Shown: positions 59,681-64,000 of the stretch, piece after piece
How the letters are laid out: each line of letters begins with the position of its first letter
Position numbering within the stretch: position 1 is the first letter of the stretch
DNA from: Clostridia bacterium
GTDB lineage: Bacteria > Bacillota > Clostridia > Lachnospirales > Lachnospiraceae
DNA length: 64,000 bases
Direction: 5' to 3'
NCBI GenBank assembly: GCA_910576325.1
Contig: CAJTIM010000007.1
Coordinates: 156,827-220,826, forward strand
Notes under the pieces: generated by a model
The model's database searches: none
What the model saw: the letters and a program-made list of their open reading frames with translations, nothing else
Told to the model about the DNA's origin: nothing
Made by a program: the position numbers and the translations under genes

Positions 59681-60547
59681 ATGAAAAAATTAATCGCATT
59701 ATTATTGGCAGGCGCAATGTGTGCTTCACTGGCAGCCTGCGGAGCAAAGACAGAGGAGCCGGCAGAAGTACCGGCAGAGACAGAGGCGCCCGCAGAGACG
59801 GAAGCTCCGTCTGAGGATGCGGAGGAGACGGCAGAGAACCCGGAGGCAGGCAGCGAGGCGTCCGGCGAGGTTACCACCGTTACGGAAGGTATCCTGACAA
59901 TGGGAACGAATGCGGCATTCCCGCCCTACGAGTTCTATGACGGGGACGATATCGTGGGAATTGATGCGGAGATTGCAGGACTTCTGGCAGAGAAGCTGGG
60001 ACTGACTCTGGAAATCGTAGATATGGACTTTGCAACCATCGTAACATCCGTGCAGACCGGCGGAGTGGATATCGGACTTGCAGGCATGACGGTTACGGAG
60101 GAGCGTCTTGAAAATGTGAACTTCACCGATTCTTATACAACCGGCGTTCAGGTTATTATCGTAAAAGAGGATTCCGATATTGCGTCCGTAGATGATCTGA
60201 AAGGCAAGCTGATCGGTACTCAGGAGGGAACTACCGGACATCAGTACTGCGCACAGGATTACGGCGAGGAGAACGTACTTGCTTATACCAACGGTGCAAC
60301 GGCAGTACAGAATCTGGTGCAGGGAGCCGTAGACTGTGTAGTTATTGACGAGCAGCCGGCCCTTAGCTTTGTAGAGGCCAACGAAGGACTTAAGATTCTG
60401 GAAACCGAGTATGTAATCGAGGATTATGCGGCAGCCGTATCCAAGGAGAATACAGCGCTTCTGGATGCGCTGAACACAGCTCTTCAGGAGCTGAAAGCGG
60501 ACGGCTCCATTGATGAAATTCTGAATAAATACATCAAAGCTGAATAA
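59681..60547 (+). CDS. Polar amino acid ABC transporter, substrate-binding lipoprotein
   Basis: This 288-aa protein has a lipobox LAAC in KKLIALLLAGAMCASLAAC, an acidic Pro/Glu/Ala linker (about 22-60), and SBP_bac_3 fold segments (GTNAAFPPYEF, GIDAEIAGLLAEKLGL, DIGLAGMTVTEERLENVNFTDSY). It captures polar amino acids for the permease and ATPase encoded next. ATG 59681 follows GGGAGG. A terminator-like hairpin directly after probably lets it be made in excess. Confidence 0.93.
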   Translation: MKKLIALLLAGAMCASLAACGAKTEEPAEVPAETEAPAETEAPSEDAEETAENPEAGSEASGEVTTVTEGILTMGTNAAFPPYEFYDGDDIVGIDAEIAGLLAEKLGLTLEIVDMDFATIVTSVQTGGVDIGLAGMTVTEERLENVNFTDSYTTGVQVIIVKEDSDIASVDDLKGKLIGTQEGTTGHQYCAQDYGEENVLAYTNGATAVQNLVQGAVDCVVIDEQPALSFVEANEGLKILETEYVIEDYAAAVSKENTALLDALNTALQELKADGSIDEILNKYIKAE

Positions 60548-60558
60548 AAGGAGCATCA

Positions 60559-60592
60559 GGGGGATGTCTCAGAGAGGACATCCCCCTTTTTC
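60559..60592 (+). terminator. Intra-operon attenuating terminator
   Basis: GGGGGATGTC and GGACATCCCCC with five T, between the binding-protein gene and the permease gene. It should reduce read-through so that the binding protein exceeds the membrane parts. Confidence 0.85.
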
Positions 60593-60630
60593 CGTTGTTC
60601 TGCCATAAAGAGAAAGGGGGGCCGGGACGC

Positions 60631-61363
60631 ATGGGAGCATGGTGGGAAGGCGTACAGAAGGGCTTATATCAAACTTTTATACAAAAAGATAATTATATGT
60701 ACTTTTTGAAGGGGATTCGGATTACCCTTCTGGTGACGGTGCTTGCATTGATTTTGGGCGTGATTCTGGGAGTGCTGGTGGCGGTGGTCCGTTCTGCCCA
60801 CGATCAGCAGCCAGAGAAGAAAAGAGGGTTTCTGCTGCGGATTTTTGACGGAATTTGCAGGCTTTATCTGACCGTAGTCCGTGGAACGCCTATGATGGTA
60901 CAGCTTTTGATCATGTGGTTCGTTATCTGGCCGGCGCTGTTTCCGGGGTCTGTCCGGGCCACCGACGGGAACCTGATCCGATGCGCGGTGCTGGCTTTTG
61001 GAATAAATTCCGGCGCTTATGTGGCGGAGATTGTCCGCTCCGGTATTATGTCGATTGACAAGGGCCAGATGGAGGCCGGACGTTCGCTGGGACTGAATTA
61101 TGTGAGTACAATGCGTTACATCATTATTCCTCAAGCCTTTAAAAATGTACTTCCGGCTCTGGGAAATGAGCTGATCACGCTGCTTAAGGAAACCTCCATT
61201 GTAACGGTAATCGGATTGAAGGATTTGACTAAGGGAGCTATGATTATACAGGCCAATACCTATCAGGCATTGGTGCCGTTCCTTGCCATTGCCGTGATGT
61301 ATCTGGCATTGGTTATGCTTTTGAGCTGGCTTCTGGGCAAAATGGAGAGGAGGTTAAGACAGA

Positions 61364-61377
<14 letters not shown>
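60631..61377 (+). CDS. Polar amino acid ABC transporter permease
   Basis: This 248-aa HisM/GlnP-type permease has a TM block from about residue 25 ([20 protein letters not shown]) and the EAA loop [20 protein letters not shown]. The conserved [10 protein letters not shown] segment is present. ATG 60631 lies after AAAGGGGGGCC. It overlaps the ATPase gene by 14 bp. Confidence 0.93.
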
Positions 61378-62086
<709 letters not shown>

Positions 62087-62170
62087 TGATACGGCAATGC
62101 GGACAGGCTGCGGTGAAGTTTGGGCTGGAATTTCCGAATTGTTACAAAGTTTATATTTTTTAATTATTAT

Positions 62171-62202
62171 GAGCGTCTGTGTGGACAGGCGCTCTTTTTT
62201 TT
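62171..62202 (+). terminator. Terminator of the amino acid ABC operon
   Basis: GAGCGTCTGT and ACAGGCGCTC followed by eight T. Confidence 0.92.
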
Positions 62203-62317
62203 ATTATACTGAAATTATAAATGCTCTGCTGCCTTCCGATAGGGCGGGTTACAGCGTATAGGAAGCGTGAAATGTATGTGAGCAGAAAATTTAAATAGAG
62301 CGGGAGGTTTTTTTAAA

Positions 62318-63481
62318 ATGAAGGATCAAGTGGTTAAAAAATTCACGGAGCTGTTCGGAGATGAGGGTGATATTCGCACCTATTTTGCGCCGGGACGTGT
62401 GAATCTGATTGGTGAGCATACGGATTACAACGGCGGTCATGTATTTCCCTGTGCATTGACAATGGGAACTTATGCGGCTGCCAGGAAGCGTGAGGATCGT
62501 GTGCTTCGGTTCTACTCCATGAATTTTGAAAATGCGGGTGTGGTTGAAACGAGTATAGACGATCTGGTGTGTAAGGATGAAGCAGGCTGGACCAATTATC
62601 CCAAGGGAGTTATCTGGGCGTTTGGCGAGAAGGGCTATGCGGTGCCTTCCGGTATGGATATTGTGATTGCGGGGGATATTCCGAATGGATCCGGACTTTC
62701 CTCTTCTGCTTCTCTGGAGGTGTTGACAGGCGTTGTGCTGCGTGATCTCTTTGGAATTGAGGTAAGCCAGGTGGAGCTTGCCTTGATCGGGCAGTATTCG
62801 GAAAATAATTTCAACGGCATGAACTGTGGTATTATGGATCAGTTTGCAAGCGCGATGGGAAAGAAGGACTGTGCGATTTTTCTGAATACGGCGGATCTGT
62901 CTTATGAATATGCATCCGTGAAGCTGGAGCATGCGCGGATTGTCATTGCTAACAGCAATGTGAAGCACAGTCTGGTAGGGTCCGAGTACAATGTGCGCCG
63001 TCAGCAATGCGAGTCGGCTTTGAAGCAGCTTCAAAGCGTAGTTGCTATTGAAACATTAGGCGATCTGGATATTGAGGGCTTTGAGGCTCACAAGGGGGCC
63101 ATAGTCGATCCGGTGGAGCAGAGACGGGCAAAGCATGCGGTATATGAGAATCAGAGGACTCTGGATGCGGTGAAGGCGCTGAAGGAGAATGATATTGCGG
63201 CTTTTGGAAAGCTGATGAATGATTCCCATGTATCCTTGCGGGATGATTATGAGGTATCCTGTCCGGAGATGGATATACTGGCGGAAGAAGCCTGGAAGCT
63301 TCCCGGCGTGCTTGGTTCCCGTATGACGGGCGGCGGCTTTGGGGGATGCACGGTCAGCATTGTGGAGAATGATCAGGTGGATGCATTTATTGAGACGGTT
63401 GGAGCCGTTTATGAAAAGCGCACGGGAATTAAGGCGGAGTTCTATGTGGTGGATATCGGACAGGGGGCAGGAGTGCTGTAG
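62318..63481 (+). CDS. galK: Galactokinase
   Basis: This 387-aa GHMP kinase phosphorylates galactose at C1 (Leloir pathway). The galactokinase signature GRVNLIGEHTDYNGG lies at residue ~28. The ATP loop PNGSGLSSSASLEV and the GHMP motif 3 GGGFGGCTVS are complete. No galT or galE is in the window. ATG 62318 follows GGGAGGTTTTTTT. It has its own unit after a terminator. Confidence 0.95.
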   Translation: MKDQVVKKFTELFGDEGDIRTYFAPGRVNLIGEHTDYNGGHVFPCALTMGTYAAARKREDRVLRFYSMNFENAGVVETSIDDLVCKDEAGWTNYPKGVIWAFGEKGYAVPSGMDIVIAGDIPNGSGLSSSASLEVLTGVVLRDLFGIEVSQVELALIGQYSENNFNGMNCGIMDQFASAMGKKDCAIFLNTADLSYEYASVKLEHARIVIANSNVKHSLVGSEYNVRRQQCESALKQLQSVVAIETLGDLDIEGFEAHKGAIVDPVEQRRAKHAVYENQRTLDAVKALKENDIAAFGKLMNDSHVSLRDDYEVSCPEMDILAEEAWKLPGVLGSRMTGGGFGGCTVSIVENDQVDAFIETVGAVYEKRTGIKAEFYVVDIGQGAGVL

Positions 63482-63672
63482 AAAGGCTGTGTTCTGACGG
63501 CCTGTCATAGCGTAAAATCAGGTTTTTGGAGCGGTTTTGACTTTCTTTCGGCTTTCGTAAGAATTTCTTAATTTACTTTATTCTTTTTTTAGAAGCTGGA
63601 CATAGATTGGTCACAATTCTTTGTTATATTAAGAATGTAGCAAGAACACATATCAGTATTTCATTCATAACA

Positions 63673-63749
63673 CTCGGGGGTCTCCGAGAGGAGGCCCCCA
63701 CTCCCTCGAAATTCAAGGTTTCTGCGAAGAGCAGGGGCCTTTCTTTTTT
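63673..63749 (+). ncRNA. Candidate small RNA or leader with terminator
   Basis: The 3' end of the window (63482-64000) has no convincing gene. CTCGG/CCGAG forms a short stem at 63673-63687. AGGCCCC (63692-63698) pairs with GGGGCCT (63734-63740) around an inner CTGC/GCAG stem, then TTCTTTTTT. A weak promoter (TTGGTC, 17 bp, TAAGAA) lies near 63609-63637. This could be a short structured RNA or simply a stray terminator. Confidence 0.35.
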
Positions 63750-63929
63750 GTGTTTTACCACAGATTTACCACATTTCAATATTTCTTTTCCAGGTGCGGT
63801 GTGGTAAAATGGGGGCAGGAATTTTTGGAAGAGATTTCCGAAAGTTTGATTAAATACTCAAACTTCCCACATTAAAAATGGTATTTGCTCCTTGAAAAAT
63901 CAATACTTTAGCTCACAAAATAGCGCTCA

Positions 63930-63985
63930 GGCAGCCGCTGAACCGCACTCCAATGCTTTTTGCATGTACTTTGGCAGCCGCTGAA
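63930..63985. repeat. 13-bp direct repeats at the right edge
   Basis: GGCAGCCGCTGAA occurs at 63930-63942 and 63973-63985, 43 bp apart. In one minus-strand frame the unit reads QRLPKYMQKALECGSAAA, a simple repeat-like peptide. More copies may lie beyond the window. Confidence 0.55.
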
Positions 63986-64000
63986 TAAAGCTGGCGGTGA

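Noticed and set aside
63607..63807. 66-codon frame at the right edge
   Set aside because: It crosses the hairpin/terminator segment, and no family or ribosome site supports it.

Overview
The window is a chromosomal segment of an anaerobic Firmicute, most likely a member of the Lachnospiraceae (Clostridium cluster XIVa). I infer this from several points: AGGAGG-type ribosome sites with some TTG, GTG and ATT starts; the DapL/DapF route to meso-diaminopimelate; an infC-rpmI-rplT operon with an L20-type leader and an AUU-started infC; a large FtsA-like protein; a paired TIGR03916/TIGR03915-type DNA repair set; and many short palindromic repeats. No rRNA, tRNA, prophage or intact insertion sequence was seen. 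Nearly all of the window is ordinary chromosomal coding DNA on both strands.

Layout. 0-3.5 kb: the end of dapF, an Rpn-family nuclease gene broken by a 96-bp double palindrome, and dapL. 3.7-7 kb: an FtsA/actin-like protein with a long repetitive tail, then an amidohydrolase. 7-10 kb: a BlaI/M56 (BlaR1-like) signalling pair with two clear operators. 10-15.6 kb: a PadR/HAAS-domain/membrane protein set, then an OmpR-type response regulator and its histidine kinase. 16-24.6 kb: an M19 dipeptidase, a class I glutamine amidotransferase-like hydrolase, a MacAB-like export system and a hybrid histidine kinase. 25-26.2 kb: infC-rpmI-rplT. 26.4-32.3 kb: a small HTH regulator with operators, two different CobW/G3E GTPases, a LysR regulator and two proteins of unknown function. 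32.4-36.8 kb: a sulfur-linked group (CoA-disulfide reductase/rhodanese, siroheme sulfite/nitrite reductase, YeiH-type transporter) with an Lrp regulator. 36.9-48.9 kb: an AI-2E family protein, an AAA/PD-(D/E)XK protein, a DUF1653 protein, TrkA-TrkH, a MATE pump, an Mrp-type P-loop protein, a lipoprotein and a uracil/xanthine permease. 49.3-54.5 kb: a pair of conserved unknown genes, a probably LexA-controlled DNA repair operon and a GH25 muramidase. 54.7-63.5 kb: homoserine dehydrogenase, a ppGpp-hydrolase-like HD protein, a class Ic aspartate aminotransferase, UppP, a polar amino acid ABC transporter and galactokinase.

The most unusual signal is not a gene. Short structured DNA/RNA modules recur at many gene starts and sit directly against the ribosome binding site. 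Family A is a 93-nt near-perfect hairpin in a 106-bp unit. It is followed by GGAACTGGAATAGGAG or a variant, then the start codon. Complete copies lie before padR (two in tandem), the second CobW gene and uppP. Halves or shortened forms lie before the Lrp gene, the AI-2E gene, trkA and the aminotransferase gene, with a weak case before hom. Stem bases differ between copies with matching changes on the other arm. Family B ends in a mini-hairpin (GTCGC GCA GCGAC or ATCGC GCA GCGAT) followed by ATAGGAG. It lies before the MATE, Mrp, DUF6179-like and HAAS-downstream genes, and in the last case it also supplies the final codons of the gene before it. These look like mobile or domesticated 5'-UTR cassettes. 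Their role, whether translational control, RNA processing or passive repeat spread, is not shown by the sequence.

Start codons below were chosen by Shine-Dalgarno spacing, so several genes start later than the longest possible reading frame. All functions are read from sequence motifs and family knowledge without database searches.
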